Assembly (NCBI GenBank): GCA_963756715.1
Contig: CAVWOV010000002.1
Span: forward strand, 5,230 to 69,229
Source of the DNA: VAZQ01 sp963756715
GTDB taxonomy: Bacteria; Pseudomonadota; Alphaproteobacteria; Rhizobiales; Xanthobacteraceae
Direction: 5' to 3'
Length of the DNA stretch: 64,000 bases
The notes beneath the pieces were generated by a model, which did not search any database, was not told where the DNA came from, and saw only the letters and a list, made by a program, of their open reading frames with translations. How positions within the stretch are numbered: position 1 is the first letter of the stretch; every line of letters begins with the position of its first letter. The position numbers were made by a program, and so were the translations under genes. Of this stretch, positions 26,757 through 36,451 are shown one piece after another.

Positions 26757-27326
26757 ATGAAGTTTGCGCATTTGACCGGCATCGCGGCGATCGCCGCCAC
26801 AGTCGCGATCGGCGCGATGGCTGCCCCACAGAGCTGGGCAGAAAGCAATCCGATGGTCGGCGGAGCCGCCATGCTGCCGTCGAAGAACATCATCCAGAAC
26901 GCCATGAACTCGAAGGATCACACGACGCTGGTCGCCGCCGTGAAGGCCGCAGGCCTGGTCGAAACCTTGGAAGGACCCGGCCCGTTCACGGTCTTCGCGC
27001 CGACCAACAAAGCGTTCGAGATGCTGCCCAAAGGCACGGTCGAATCGCTGCTGAAGCCCGAGAACAAGGCCAAGCTCGTCAAGATCCTGACCTATCACGT
27101 GGTCAAGGCCAACGCGCTCAGCCCGGCGATCATGAAGATGGTCAAGGACGAAGGCGGCAAGCACACCATCACGACCGTTTCGGGCGACAAGCTCGTGGCA
27201 ATGGTGAAGGACGGCAAGATCGTCCTGCATGACGAGAGCGAGGGAACCGCGACAGTCACGATCGCGAACGTCAAGCAGTCGAACGGCGTCATCCACGTGA
27301 TCGATCACGTACTGCTGCCGAAGTAA
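26757..27326 (+). CDS. Secreted fasciclin-domain protein
   Basis: A 189-aa exported protein: signal peptide 1-28 (GIAAIAATVAIGAMAAPQSWA), then one fasciclin (FAS1) domain with the conserved H1 and H2 boxes GPFTVFAPTNKAFEMLP and ANVKQSNGVIHVIDHVLLP, and YHVV in between. FAS1 proteins act in adhesion or matrix interaction; bacterial single-domain forms are common and mostly uncharacterised. Strong ribosome binding site TACGGAGGACAAC before the ATG. It stands alone between the AAA+ gene and a convergent acyl-CoA dehydrogenase. Confidence 0.93.
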   Translation: MKFAHLTGIAAIAATVAIGAMAAPQSWAESNPMVGGAAMLPSKNIIQNAMNSKDHTTLVAAVKAAGLVETLEGPGPFTVFAPTNKAFEMLPKGTVESLLKPENKAKLVKILTYHVVKANALSPAIMKMVKDEGGKHTITTVSGDKLVAMVKDGKIVLHDESEGTATVTIANVKQSNGVIHVIDHVLLPK

Positions 27327-27393
27327 GGCACGAACGACCGCGGCTGGGTCGGCGCTCTGCAAGCGGCCCACGGCTTCGGATGCGACCACCCGT

Positions 27394-27427
27394 CGGCGTG
27401 AGGCGCCATATGGCGAGCCTCACGCCG
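27394..27427. terminator. Long hairpin between convergent genes, possible bidirectional terminator
   Basis: CGGCGTGAGGC (27394-27404) pairs perfectly with GCCTCACGCCG (27417-27427), and the loop GCCATATGGC is itself palindromic. It sits between the convergent fasciclin and acyl-CoA dehydrogenase genes. No T run follows on either strand, so intrinsic termination is only a possibility. Confidence 0.5.
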
Positions 27428-27441
27428 AGCCCGCAGGCTGA

Positions 27442-28599
27442 TTACAAGCTGCGCGCGATGATCACCTTCATGATCTCGTTCGATCCCGCATAGATGCGCA
27501 TGACACGGGAATCGCGATAGAGCCGCGAGATCGGAAACTCGTCCATATAGCCATAGCCGCCGAACAGTTGCAGGCAGCGGTCGATGATCTTGCCCTGCAG
27601 ATCGGTGATCCAGTATTTCGCCATCGAGGCGGTTACGGTGTCGAGTTCGCCCTTGAGATAGCGCTCGATGCAATGGTCGTGGAACACGCGCGAGATGGTC
27701 GCCTCGGACTTGCACTCGGCCAGCACGAACTGGGTGTTCTGGAAGTCCATGATCGGCTTGCCGAAGGCCTTGCGCTCCTTGACGTAGGGGATGGTCAGCG
27801 CGAGCGCCCGCTCGATCATCGCCTGGGCGTGCACCACGACGATCAATCGTTCACGCGGCAAATCTTTCATCAGTTGGACGAAACCCTGGCCCTCCTCGCC
27901 GCCGAGCAGGTTCTCGGGCGGCAGCTTCACATCGTCGAAGAACAGTTCCGACGTGTCGGCGGAATCCATGCCGAGTTTCTTGAGCTTGCGGCCGCGGCGA
28001 AACCCCGGTGCATCGTCGGTCTCCACCACCATCAATGAGACGCCCTTGGCGCCCGCCGACGGGTCGGTCTTCGCGACCACCACGATCAGGTTGGCGTGCT
28101 GGCCGTTGGTGATGAAGGTCTTGGAGCCGTTAAGCACATAGCCGTTGCCGGACTTCTTCGCGGCGGTGCGCACGCCCTGCAGGTCCGAACCGGTGCCGGG
28201 CTCGCTCATGGCGATGGCGCCGACCAATTCGCCGGTGACGAGCTTGGGCAGCCAGCGGCGCTTCTGCTCGTCGGTGCCGTAATGCAGGATGTAGGGCGCG
28301 ACGATGCCTGAATGCAGCGGCGCGCCAAACGAGTCGAAGCCCGCCAGGCTCAATTCGCGGTTGATGACCACCTCGTGCGCGAAACTGCCACCCGCGCCGC
28401 CATATTCCTCAGGGATGGCCGGTGACAGCAGCCCGGCGGAGCCGGCCTTGGTCCAGACCTCGCGGTCATACATGCCTTCGTCATTCCAACGCTCAATGTT
28501 GGGGGCGAACTCGGCATCGATGAAACGCCGCGCCTGATCCTCGAGCAGCACGAGGTCCTCGGTCATCCAGGCCGGCCGGGGAAGATTGAGCGCGTCCAT
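27442..28599 (-). CDS. Acyl-CoA dehydrogenase
   Basis: A 385-aa flavoenzyme that makes the alpha-beta double bond in acyl-CoA, passing electrons to ETF. Family signatures: SEPGTGSDLQGVRTAAKK (flavin-binding middle domain), LFFDDVKLPPENLLGGEEGQGF, and the C-terminal CLQLFGGYGYMDEFPISRLYRDSRVMRIYAGSNEIMK. The start at 28599 (MDALNLPRPAWMTEDL) fits the family; the frame open to 28818 is non-coding in character. Chain-length specificity cannot be read. A MerR regulator gene lies 280 bases upstream on the same strand and may control it. Confidence 0.93.
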   Translation of the reverse strand: MDALNLPRPAWMTEDLVLLEDQARRFIDAEFAPNIERWNDEGMYDREVWTKAGSAGLLSPAIPEEYGGAGGSFAHEVVINRELSLAGFDSFGAPLHSGIVAPYILHYGTDEQKRRWLPKLVTGELVGAIAMSEPGTGSDLQGVRTAAKKSGNGYVLNGSKTFITNGQHANLIVVVAKTDPSAGAKGVSLMVVETDDAPGFRRGRKLKKLGMDSADTSELFFDDVKLPPENLLGGEEGQGFVQLMKDLPRERLIVVVHAQAMIERALALTIPYVKERKAFGKPIMDFQNTQFVLAECKSEATISRVFHDHCIERYLKGELDTVTASMAKYWITDLQGKIIDRCLQLFGGYGYMDEFPISRLYRDSRVMRIYAGSNEIMKVIIARSL

Positions 28600-28882
28600 G
28601 ATAAATCCTGTTGATGGAACAATCATACAAGGACCGGCGGCGCCCGGCGAGGGGACGATGACGCGCCCAAACCTGGGGATGCTTGAAAAAGCATACGCCG
28701 AACTGCCCGGCGGCAGGACAATCGAACTCACCGCCCGGCGCGTGCAACCGCGCACCGAACGAGGCTGTTCGCCCTCCGGCGAGCGGTAGTCTTTAGCCGT
28801 ATGCCCGCAGGACGCCACGCGCTACCGGGGACGTCGCACGCTGAACGGATGTTTCGGAGTGTCTTTGATCCGAGCCGACGCG

Positions 28883-29365
28883 CTACGTGGCGTCGTCAGC
28901 CGCTTCGGACATCTCGCGCGCAAGCTCGCCCGAGTACATGCTTGAATAGGTCCGCCGCAATTCCGAAAGCGCGTTCTCGATCGCTTGCTTCTGGCGCTCG
29001 AGAAGATTGATCTGCTCGACGCATTGTGCACGGGTCAAATGCAGGGCGGGCTGATCATCTTCGGCAACCGGAACCTCAAGCAACTCCCGGATCTCGCGCA
29101 ACGTGAAGCCGAGACCTTTGCCCTGCACAATGAGCGCGACCCGGTCGCGATCTGCCTGCGAATAGAGTCGGGTTGCGCCGCTGCGATGTGGCGTCAGGAG
29201 CCCGAGACTTTCATAAAACCGCAAAGTGCGAAGCGTCAGGCCGAAGTCCTGCGCCAACTGTCCGATCGTGAATGTAACCGCGTCCGTATTGCTTGCGTTG
29301 GCTACCACCCCGGTCTTGGTCCAGGGCAGAGATTGGGGCTGAGGACCGAGCTCAGTGAGCCGCAT
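28883..29365 (-). CDS. MerR-family transcriptional regulator
   Basis: A DNA-binding regulator of about 160 residues. The winged helix-turn-helix is clear: FTIGQLAQDFGLTLRTLRFYESLGLLTPHRSGATRLYSQADRDRV (about 32-77), followed by GFTLREIRELLEV and a coiled-coil dimerisation helix (QINLLERQKQAIENALSEL). No cysteine cluster for metal sensing is seen in the C-terminus, so it is more like the regulators found beside acyl-CoA catabolic genes than metal sensors; this link is inferred. The start is uncertain: ATG 29365 was chosen, but the frame is open to 29416. Confidence 0.82.
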   Translation of the reverse strand: MRLTELGPQPQSLPWTKTGVVANASNTDAVTFTIGQLAQDFGLTLRTLRFYESLGLLTPHRSGATRLYSQADRDRVALIVQGKGLGFTLREIRELLEVPVAEDDQPALHLTRAQCVEQINLLERQKQAIENALSELRRTYSSMYSGELAREMSEAADDAT

Positions 29366-29679
29366 CAGCGAACACCTTGCTTGGGCGGACTCAAAAGTTC
29401 CAACTGATTCCGCCAACTATCGATATCCTCTTCCTCCCTTACCCTGGCACCGTGCCGTCCCGACAGAGTTTGGATGTGTTGTAACGGTAACACATGGCCG
29501 ATCTTCGCCCCAGAAGCTGCGAGAGTCTCGCCCGTTAAGTGTCTGTTTACCCTCACGAGCAAAAACTGTGAGCCGGGGACAGCGGGGCTGAGCGTCGATC
29601 ACCATCCGTTAATGAGCGCCACGCTCACAAGGGAAAAGGTGCGACTGTCGCTCGTCCGGTTGGGCATCTGGATACGGGC
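29366..29679. other. Intergenic region between divergent merR-type and podJ-like genes
   Basis: About 310 bases that must hold two divergent promoters. No repeat, small gene or confident promoter was made out; the upstream extension of the MerR frame ends at 29416. Confidence 0.4.
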
Positions 29680-32600
29680 ATGAAATCTGGCATTCGATGG
29701 CAGGTGCGAGGCGTCAAACGGCAGGCGCGCGAAACCGCTCGCGAAGCCGCGCGCCGATCCGGAATGTCCGTTGGCCAATGGCTCGATACCGTGATCAGAG
29801 ACACGGCCGCTGAGATCAGGGCTCACACCGCCGATGAATCATCTGCGCGCCCGCACGAGCTTGCCGGCACCGCATCGAGCGCGACCCGGGCGCCGCTGGA
29901 CGACTTCGAGCCGCGATATTTCGAGCACGACGAAGACCTGGACCCGATGCGCCGGCTGCCCGAGCCCGAGGCGCACCACCCCGACGACGATATGACGGCG
30001 AAACGGGCGCCATTTCAGGGCGGATACACCGACGACGAGGTCCGCCAGCAGCCCGCCGACCGGTCGGACCGCCTGCAGCCAGGCGATCGCCGGCCGCTTT
30101 CCCCCGACGCTTTTGGTGGGGCCAAGAGCCCGCTCGACAGCCTGACGCAAAGACTGGCGGAGCGTGAAGCGCTGGCCCATGTCAAACACCGTCCCGATGG
30201 CCTCTCCCGCAAGACCGCCGACACCGGCTTGGCCAGCGTCAACAGCCGCCTCGACAGTCTCTCGCGCCAGCTCGAATCGATTGCGCAGCGGAATCCCGGC
30301 GCGGCACAAGCGCAGCCGCCTGCGAGCCGCCCGGATGATACGGCGCGCGAGCTTGTCGAAGTCGTTGCCAAGATCGGCCGCAGGCTGGACCAATTGGCGG
30401 CCGAAGGCTGCTCTGCCAAAAGCGAGATCGAGCAGCATGCGCCCGCAGTCGCAGACCTTTGCCGTAGAGCGGCCGGACCCGAACCCGCCGGCCGACCCGG
30501 TGGCAACCCCGCTGGAGCAAGCGTTGAAGGAGATCGCGGATCGCCAGAGAACGCTCGACGACGATTCGTCCGCCGCTTCCACTGCGGAGAGCCCTGCCGA
30601 ACCGGCGCCGCTATCGTCCACCGCACTGCCGCGCGCCCACACGCAGGAGTTTTCCGGCCTCGAACAGCAGCTTCGGCAGATCAACGAGCAGATCGGGGCG
30701 CTGAATCGGCCCTGCGGAATCGACAGGGCGGTCGAGGTGCTGCGCGACGATCTCGCCGAGATCGGCGCCATGCTGCAGGACGCAGTGCCGCGCAAGGCGG
30801 TCGAAGCGCTCGAAAGCGAGATGCGAAAGCTCGCCGACCGCATCGAAGAGACGCGGCAGACCGGCAGCGACGGCGCGGTGCTCGCAGGCATTGAGCGCGG
30901 ACTGATCGAGGTGCGTGACGCGTTGCGCGCTTTGACGCCGGCCGAGAACCTGGCCGGGCTCGACGACGAGCTCAAGGTCATTTCGCAAAAGATCGACCAG
31001 GTCGCCGGTCAAAGCCAGGACCCAGCCTCGCTGAAGCAACTCGAGGCCGCGATCGTCGCCATGCGCGGCGTCGTCACGCATGCCGCCTCGAGCGACGCCC
31101 TGGCGGACCTCGCCGCAGAGGTGCGGGCGCTCTCGGTGAAAGTGGACCAGGTCGCCGCTGTCAACGGTGGTTCCGAGATGTTCGCATCGCTGGAGCGACG
31201 GATCGGAACGCTCGCCGATGCGCTCGAAGCGCGGAACCGGAAAAGCCAGGAGCCGCACGAATCCGACACCGTGGTGGCGGGATTGATCGACAAGATGGAG
31301 CGGCTCCAGTCCACGAGCGTGGACCAGACGGCGCTGCGCCATCTCGAGGATCGGATTGCCACGCTGGTGGAAAAACTCGATGCCTCCGACACCCGCCTCA
31401 ATCAGCTTGAAGCCGTCGAGCGCGGGCTCGCGGAACTCCTAATTCATCTTGAGCATCAGCGCCTTCCCAACCTGGTACGCTCCAGCGCCGAACCGCCGCC
31501 CGAAGTCGACGCGCTCGTGCGCGATGTCACCGGTCTCAAGGAGATGGAGCGCCAGACCCAGGACGCGCTCGAGGCGGTGCACGGCACGCTCGGGCACGTG
31601 GTCGACCGGCTTGCCCTGATCGAGACGGACCTGCGCGACACCGCCGCGCTGGCTGCCGACCTCGCACCGGCCCCGCCGGCGTCCGCCGCAACGTCCTTGC
31701 AGTCCGCTTCTGTGGCTGCCCTCAAGCCGGCCATGCCGGACCAGCAGATGGCACCCGCGCCGCCCACCGCGACACTGAAGATGTCTGCCCTCACCCCCTC
31801 GGCAAGGCTGGCGTCAGCGGCCTCGCAGGCACCAGCCGCCGTCTTGCCCGCCGCCGCCACCTTCAATCCTGAAGCTTCGCAAGCCGCCGAGTCCGTCGCG
31901 GAGCCGTCGCAGCCGAAAGCTGCCGCACCGGGCGTCGCCGTCCGCCAGCCGATCGACCCTAACCTACCGCCCGATCATCCCCTCGAGCCCGGCGTCTCGC
32001 GCGGGCGTCATCCGGCCTCGCCGGCGGATCGCATTGCCGCATCCGAGGCCGTGCTCGGCACCGTCAAGCCTCCGGTCATTCCTGATCCGGTCGGCAAATC
32101 GAACTTCATTGCGGCGGCACGGCGGGCGGCACAGGCCGCAGCCGTCGAAGCACCCCAGCGCAGCGGAGCCCGAAAGGCCGAAGGAACGACCCGGACATCC
32201 AACCCGGGGAAGTGGACGGGTCTCCTGCGCAAGCATGCGCGCGCCGTGATCATCGGCATCAGCGTTCTTGCGATCGTGCTGGGCTCCCTGAATATCGTGC
32301 TGAACTGGCTCGCCTCCGATCAGCCGGCCAAGAGCGCGACCAGCAAGAACACCGCCGACAAGACCGCAACATCCGACTCGCGTCGTGGCGAGGACGCGCC
32401 CAAACCGCCCGCCGCCGCCCCCGCGAGCGCTCCGGACACCGCCATCGAGCCGCCGGCCAAGCCCGCCGCTCCGCCACCCGGCCCGCGGTCCTCGCTCCCT
32501 ACGCCCGAATCCCCAGCAGCGAGCGGCATGCTGAGCGTTGCATCCGTTGGCACTATGCCCCGGCCCGAGGTCACAGGCGCTGTCGCGCCGCAGGTTCAGC

Positions 32601-33430
32601 ACGCGCCGGAACCAACTCCGCTTCCGACGCCTGCACCGGCCGCCTCCGCACGCGCAACGCCTGCCGCCTCGGCAAACGTCACGGAAAAGGTGCCTCCCGG
32701 CATCGGCGGGGCTTTGCGGTCGGCCGCAGCCAAGGGCGACCCAGCCGCCCAGTACGAGATTGCCCAGCGCTATGCGGACGGCCGCGGCGTGCCACAGGAC
32801 CTCGCAGAATCGGCAGCCTGGCTCGAGCGCGCCGCCAAGCAGGGGCTGGCACCGGCGCAGTTCCGGCTCGGCGGGCTCTACGAAAAAGGGCTCGGCGTTA
32901 AGAAGAATCTCGATAACGCGCGTCACCTCTATGCCGTCGCTGGCGAAGCCGGCAACGCCAAGGCGCTGCACAACCTTGCCGTGCTCTATGCCGAAGGCAT
33001 TGACGGCAAGCCGGATTACAAGTCTGCCGCCGAGTGGTTCCGCAAGGCCGCCGCCTACGGGATGGCCGACAGTCAGTACAACCTTGGCGTTCTCTACGCC
33101 CGCGGCATCGGGGTGGAGCAGAACCTGGCCGAGGCCTATCGGTGGTTTGCGCTGGCCGCCCGCGAAGGCGATCAGGAGTCGGAAAAGAAGCGCGCCGAAC
33201 TGGCCAGCCGCCTCGATCCAAAGTCTCTGCAGAGCGCCCAGCAGGCGGTCGACGGTTTCACTCCCGAGCAGCAGCCGGACGCGGCCACCCACGTCAAGGC
33301 ACCTGCAGGCGGCTGGGACACGAGCGCCGGCAAGGCCGTCTCCGTTCCGCCTCAGGCCAAACGCAAGCCGGCGGTCACGCCTCCGCCGCACGCCGGTGCA
33401 GCCAAGCTCGACCTCTCGACGCCACGCTAG
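29680..33430 (+). pseudogene. PodJ-like polarity protein with Sel1 repeats, frameshifted
   Basis: About 1250 residues once one extra base near 30400-30470 is removed. Order: N-terminus typical of the family (RQARETAREAARRSGMSVGQWLDTVI), a long cytosolic region rich in coiled coil (repeated DDLAEIGAM, LADRIEE, IDQVAGQ heptad-like stretches), a Pro/Ala-rich linker, one membrane helix (AVIIGISVLAIVLGSLNIVL), another Pro-rich linker, then four Sel1 repeats (GDPAAQYEIAQRYADGRGVPQDL..GIGVEQNLAEAYRWFALAA). This is the layout of Caulobacter PodJ, which marks the new pole for development, without its peptidoglycan-binding end. Periplasmic placement of the Sel1 part is inferred. Confidence 0.8.
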
Positions 33431-33740
33431 GCGCCAAATCGCAGCCTTGCACAATTAAAAACGGCTCGAAGCGTGCCTACCGCCTCGAAGGGCGATAGAC
33501 TACTTTTACCTGCCGCTTGAGTCCCGTGCCTGAGCTCGCGGGGCGTCGCCGGGATGCCGGGGACGGTTCATCACAAAAATCAACGTGGGTCGGCCCTGCC
33601 GGCTCCCGTTGTGCTTTAGTCAGACCGGCATGTCGGTCCGCGTCCTGCGAAGCCGGTCGACACCAGACCAGCCCTTCCGGTGAGGCGCCGAGGCCGTCTT
33701 GCCGCAACGACAACACGTCACGAACCGACGGATCAGAGCC
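33431..33740. other. Intergenic region before the TauE/SafE gene
   Basis: About 310 bases following the podJ-like stop. Short chance frames only; no repeat, terminator or promoter could be supported. Confidence 0.4.
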
Positions 33741-34664
33741 GTGCAGATCTTCCTTCCGATTGCAGACCTGCCGGTCAACGTCTTCGTGATCCTGGCGATG
33801 GGGTTCGCGGTTGGCTTCATCTCCGGAATGTTCGGCATCGGCGGCGGATTTTTGATGACGCCGCTGCTGATCTTTCTCGGCGTATCGCCCGCGGTCTCCG
33901 TCGCCACCGTTGCAAGCCATATCGCCGCTTCATCGATGTCGGGCGCGCTCAGCTATTGGCGACGCAAGTCGCTCGATCTCGCGCTCGCCTGCATGCTGTT
34001 GGCCGGTGGCATTATCGGAACGGCCATGGGTGTTTGGCTGTTCACGCTTCTGCGCGAGGTCGGCCAACTCGACATCACGATCGGCATTTCCTACGTGCTG
34101 CTGCTCAGCATCATCGGGGCTCTGATGGTGACGGAGAGTCTGCGCGCGATCATGCGGGGCCGGCAGGGCAAACCGGTTGAACTGCGTCGACCCGGCAGCC
34201 ATACTTGGATTCACGGCCTGCCGTTCAAACTGCGCTTCAAACGCTCGCACATCTATGTCTCCGCCATTCCGGTCTGGACCATCGGGTTCATCATCGGCTT
34301 CATCGGCGCCGTCATGGGCATCGGCGGCGGCTTTTTGCTGGTACCGTTGCTGATCTATCTCCTGCGGGTTCCGACCGCGACCGTCATCGGCACCTCCATG
34401 GTGCTCACCCTGGTGACGATGGCGGCGGCAACCGTCATGCACGCGGCGACCAACCACCTGGTAGACGCGGTATTGGCGCTGGTCCTGATGGTCGGCGGCG
34501 TCACCGGCGCGCAGTTCGGCGCGCGGGCCGGACAGAAAATCAGCGGCGAGCGGCTGCGCCTGCTGCTCGGCCTGCTGGTGCTCGCAGTCGGCATCCGCTT
34601 TGCTTATGCTTTGGTGGCACAACCGGAGAACCTGTTTTCCATCCGGCCGCTAGAGGGCGGATGA
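33741..34664 (+). CDS. TauE/SafE-family anion exporter
   Basis: A 307-aa inner-membrane protein of the TauE/SafE family (export of sulfite, organosulfonates or related anions). Two homologous halves each begin with the family glycine motif: GFISGMFGIGGGFLMTPLL and GFIGAVMGIGGGFLLVPLL; about eight helices in all. The start taken is GTG at 33741 (VQIFLPIADLPVN), which matches homologues; an upstream in-frame start at 33699 is also open. Its stop overlaps the start of the next gene (ATGA), so the pair is translationally coupled. Confidence 0.92.
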   Translation: MQIFLPIADLPVNVFVILAMGFAVGFISGMFGIGGGFLMTPLLIFLGVSPAVSVATVASHIAASSMSGALSYWRRKSLDLALACMLLAGGIIGTAMGVWLFTLLREVGQLDITIGISYVLLLSIIGALMVTESLRAIMRGRQGKPVELRRPGSHTWIHGLPFKLRFKRSHIYVSAIPVWTIGFIIGFIGAVMGIGGGFLLVPLLIYLLRVPTATVIGTSMVLTLVTMAAATVMHAATNHLVDAVLALVLMVGGVTGAQFGARAGQKISGERLRLLLGLLVLAVGIRFAYALVAQPENLFSIRPLEGG

Positions 34665-35563
34665 TGACGCAGACCTTACCGCTTGCTCCGCTTTGCTCCC
34701 TCTCTCTTCGGGGTAGAAGCACGCCTCAGGGTAGAAGCACACCTCATGGTAGAAGCACTCCGGGTTCACGAAAAATGGGCGCGGGCTTCGTGCCGGTCTT
34801 CCTTGCGCTCATCAGCGTCGCGTTCTTCGATTCGGCGAGTCCAGCCGCCGCCGAACGGCTGGTTTCATCGCTGTCCAATCATCGCGTCATGGTCACCTCG
34901 AATTTCACCGGCGACGAGGTCGTGCTGTTCGGCGGCATCGAGCAGGATGCCAACTCGAAGCCCCGTCGCGGCGGCTACGACATCGTCGTGACCGTCACCG
35001 GCCCGCGGCAGACACTGGTGACGTTCCGCAAGTCCCGCGTGCTCGGAATCTGGGTGAATACCGAGGCAAGCGTATTCGAAAACGCGCCGGCCTATTTAGC
35101 CGTGCTCAGCAATCGGCCGCTCGACGACATCACCAGTACCGAGACGCTGCAGCGGCTGCAGCTTGGCCTGGACAATTTTCCGCTGCCGCAACGTGGCGAT
35201 GCAGGTTACGCCGATGGCACCTACGACGATTCGTTTCGCGCCGCGTTCGTCAAGATCAGAACGGACCTTCGTCTCTATCGCCAAGTGTCGAACGGCGTCA
35301 CCTTCTTGACGCCGGCTCTCTTCCGCGCCTCGATCCCGCTGCCCGCCGCGGTGCCGGTCGGCAACTACGATGTTGACGTCCGGCTGTTCGCCGACGGCGC
35401 AATGATTGCGCGCACGCCATCCGCGCTTGAGGTCTACAAAGCCGGGTTCGAGCAGGTTGTCAGCAACGCCGCGCGCTACCACGGCTTGCTCTACGGCCTC
35501 GCCACCGCGATGATGGCGATCGTCACCGGCTGGTTCGCGAGCGTCGTCTTCCGCCGGGATTGA
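34661..35563 (+). CDS. TIGR02186-family membrane-anchored protein
   Basis: A 300-aa partner of the TauE/SafE exporter, seen next to it in many alphaproteobacteria; function unknown. After a variable N-terminus with three tandem GRSTP units (17-33) comes a hydrophobic export segment (FVPVFLALISVAFF), then the conserved periplasmic part RLVSSLSNHRVMVTSNFTGDEVVLFGGIE, GGYDIVVTVTGPRQTLVTFRKSRVLGIWVN, YLAVLSNRPLDDI, and a C-terminal membrane helix (LYGLATAMMAIVTGWFASVVF). The ATG at 34661 overlaps the exporter stop. An internal ATG at 34775 just before the signal could be the real start, leaving the repeats outside the protein. Confidence 0.85.
   Translation: MMTQTLPLAPLCSLSLRGRSTPQGRSTPHGRSTPGSRKMGAGFVPVFLALISVAFFDSASPAAAERLVSSLSNHRVMVTSNFTGDEVVLFGGIEQDANSKPRRGGYDIVVTVTGPRQTLVTFRKSRVLGIWVNTEASVFENAPAYLAVLSNRPLDDITSTETLQRLQLGLDNFPLPQRGDAGYADGTYDDSFRAAFVKIRTDLRLYRQVSNGVTFLTPALFRASIPLPAAVPVGNYDVDVRLFADGAMIARTPSALEVYKAGFEQVVSNAARYHGLLYGLATAMMAIVTGWFASVVFRRD
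34712..34765. repeat. Three tandem 18-bp repeats, GGTAGAAGCACRCCTCAK
   Basis: Units at 34712-34729, 34730-34747 and 34748-34765; the first two differ at two positions and the third diverges after its first eleven bases. Being 18 bp, changes in copy number keep the frame and add or remove six residues (GRSTPQ/H). Confidence 0.85.
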
Positions 35564-35593
35564 GGCGCGGCAGTCACGGCATTCAAAATTTAT

Positions 35594-36451
35594 TCAATCG
35601 CTCAAACAGTGCGTCGCCGCGAAGGCATAGATGCGCGCCTCGCCCAGCATATGGGCGGTGAAAGCCAGCGTCCCGAAGATGTCGGCAAACGCACGGTCAC
35701 GCACATTGAGCCCGCCCGCATAGGCTCCAAAGGCCGGCAAGACCACGCGCCGGCGGTCGCTTGCGAAGCAACGCCGCCGCACGGTTTTGCCGCGTCCGCT
35801 CATCCGCGCCACCGGATGCAGATGACCCGCCACTTCGCCGGTCACCGCACCGCTCTGCGGCACGTGACGGAACATCAGCGGGCCAATCGCCAGGGTCGCG
35901 GCGAAGCTTCCGCCCACTTGGTCCGATGGGTCGGGATCGTGGTTGCCGGCGACCCAGAGCCAGTCGCGCCCGCGCTGCAAGGTGGCGAGCGCGGCGCGGT
36001 CCTCGTCGGCGAGCCGTGCGGGTCCTTCGCCATCGTGGAAGCTGTCGCCCAGCGCGATAATCGCCCGCGGCGCGTATCGCTCAATGACGGACGCCAGTCG
36101 CTCAAATGTCTCGGCGGTATCATAGGGCGGCAACAGCACGCCACGGGCGGCGTAACTTGAGCCTTTCTCCAGATGCAGGTCGGCGACGATCAGCGCGCCT
36201 TCGTCCGGCCAATACAGCGCGCCGGAGCAGTCGGCAATGAGCCGGACCCCTGCGACGAAAATCTCAGAACCCCCGGGGCGTTCCGCGCTTTCGCCGCCGC
36301 CGGCCCGACCTGCGCGCGGTTGAGAGATTTCCAGGTCCGGCACAGCCGTAGCCTGAGCCGGATCGTCGCTCACCGGCGCCGCCGCCTCGACCACCTGCTC
36401 CGGTTCACGGAGGGCGGGAGCGGGCAAAACGTGCTCGACTTCCTCCGTCAC
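35594..36451 (-). CDS. pdeM: Ligase-associated DNA damage response endonuclease PdeM
   Basis: A calcineurin-like metallophosphoesterase of the ligase-associated repair set. All metal-binding blocks are visible: IVADLHLEKGSSYA, IALGDSFHDGEG, WVAGNHDPDPSD and GEVAGHLHPVARM. Length 285 aa, of which the first 60 residues are a low-complexity acidic/Ala-Pro leader (VLPAPALREPEQVVEAAAPVSDD) not usual for the core family; an internal start near residue 63 (IFVAGVRLIADCSGALYWP) would give the standard form. Its start overlaps the end of the lhr gene by four bases (ATGA), so it is the second gene of an lhr-pdeM operon. Precise substrate not established. Confidence 0.88.
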   Translation of the reverse strand: MTEEVEHVLPAPALREPEQVVEAAAPVSDDPAQATAVPDLEISQPRAGRAGGGESAERPGGSEIFVAGVRLIADCSGALYWPDEGALIVADLHLEKGSSYAARGVLLPPYDTAETFERLASVIERYAPRAIIALGDSFHDGEGPARLADEDRAALATLQRGRDWLWVAGNHDPDPSDQVGGSFAATLAIGPLMFRHVPQSGAVTGEVAGHLHPVARMSGRGKTVRRRCFASDRRRVVLPAFGAYAGGLNVRDRAFADIFGTLAFTAHMLGEARIYAFAATHCLSD

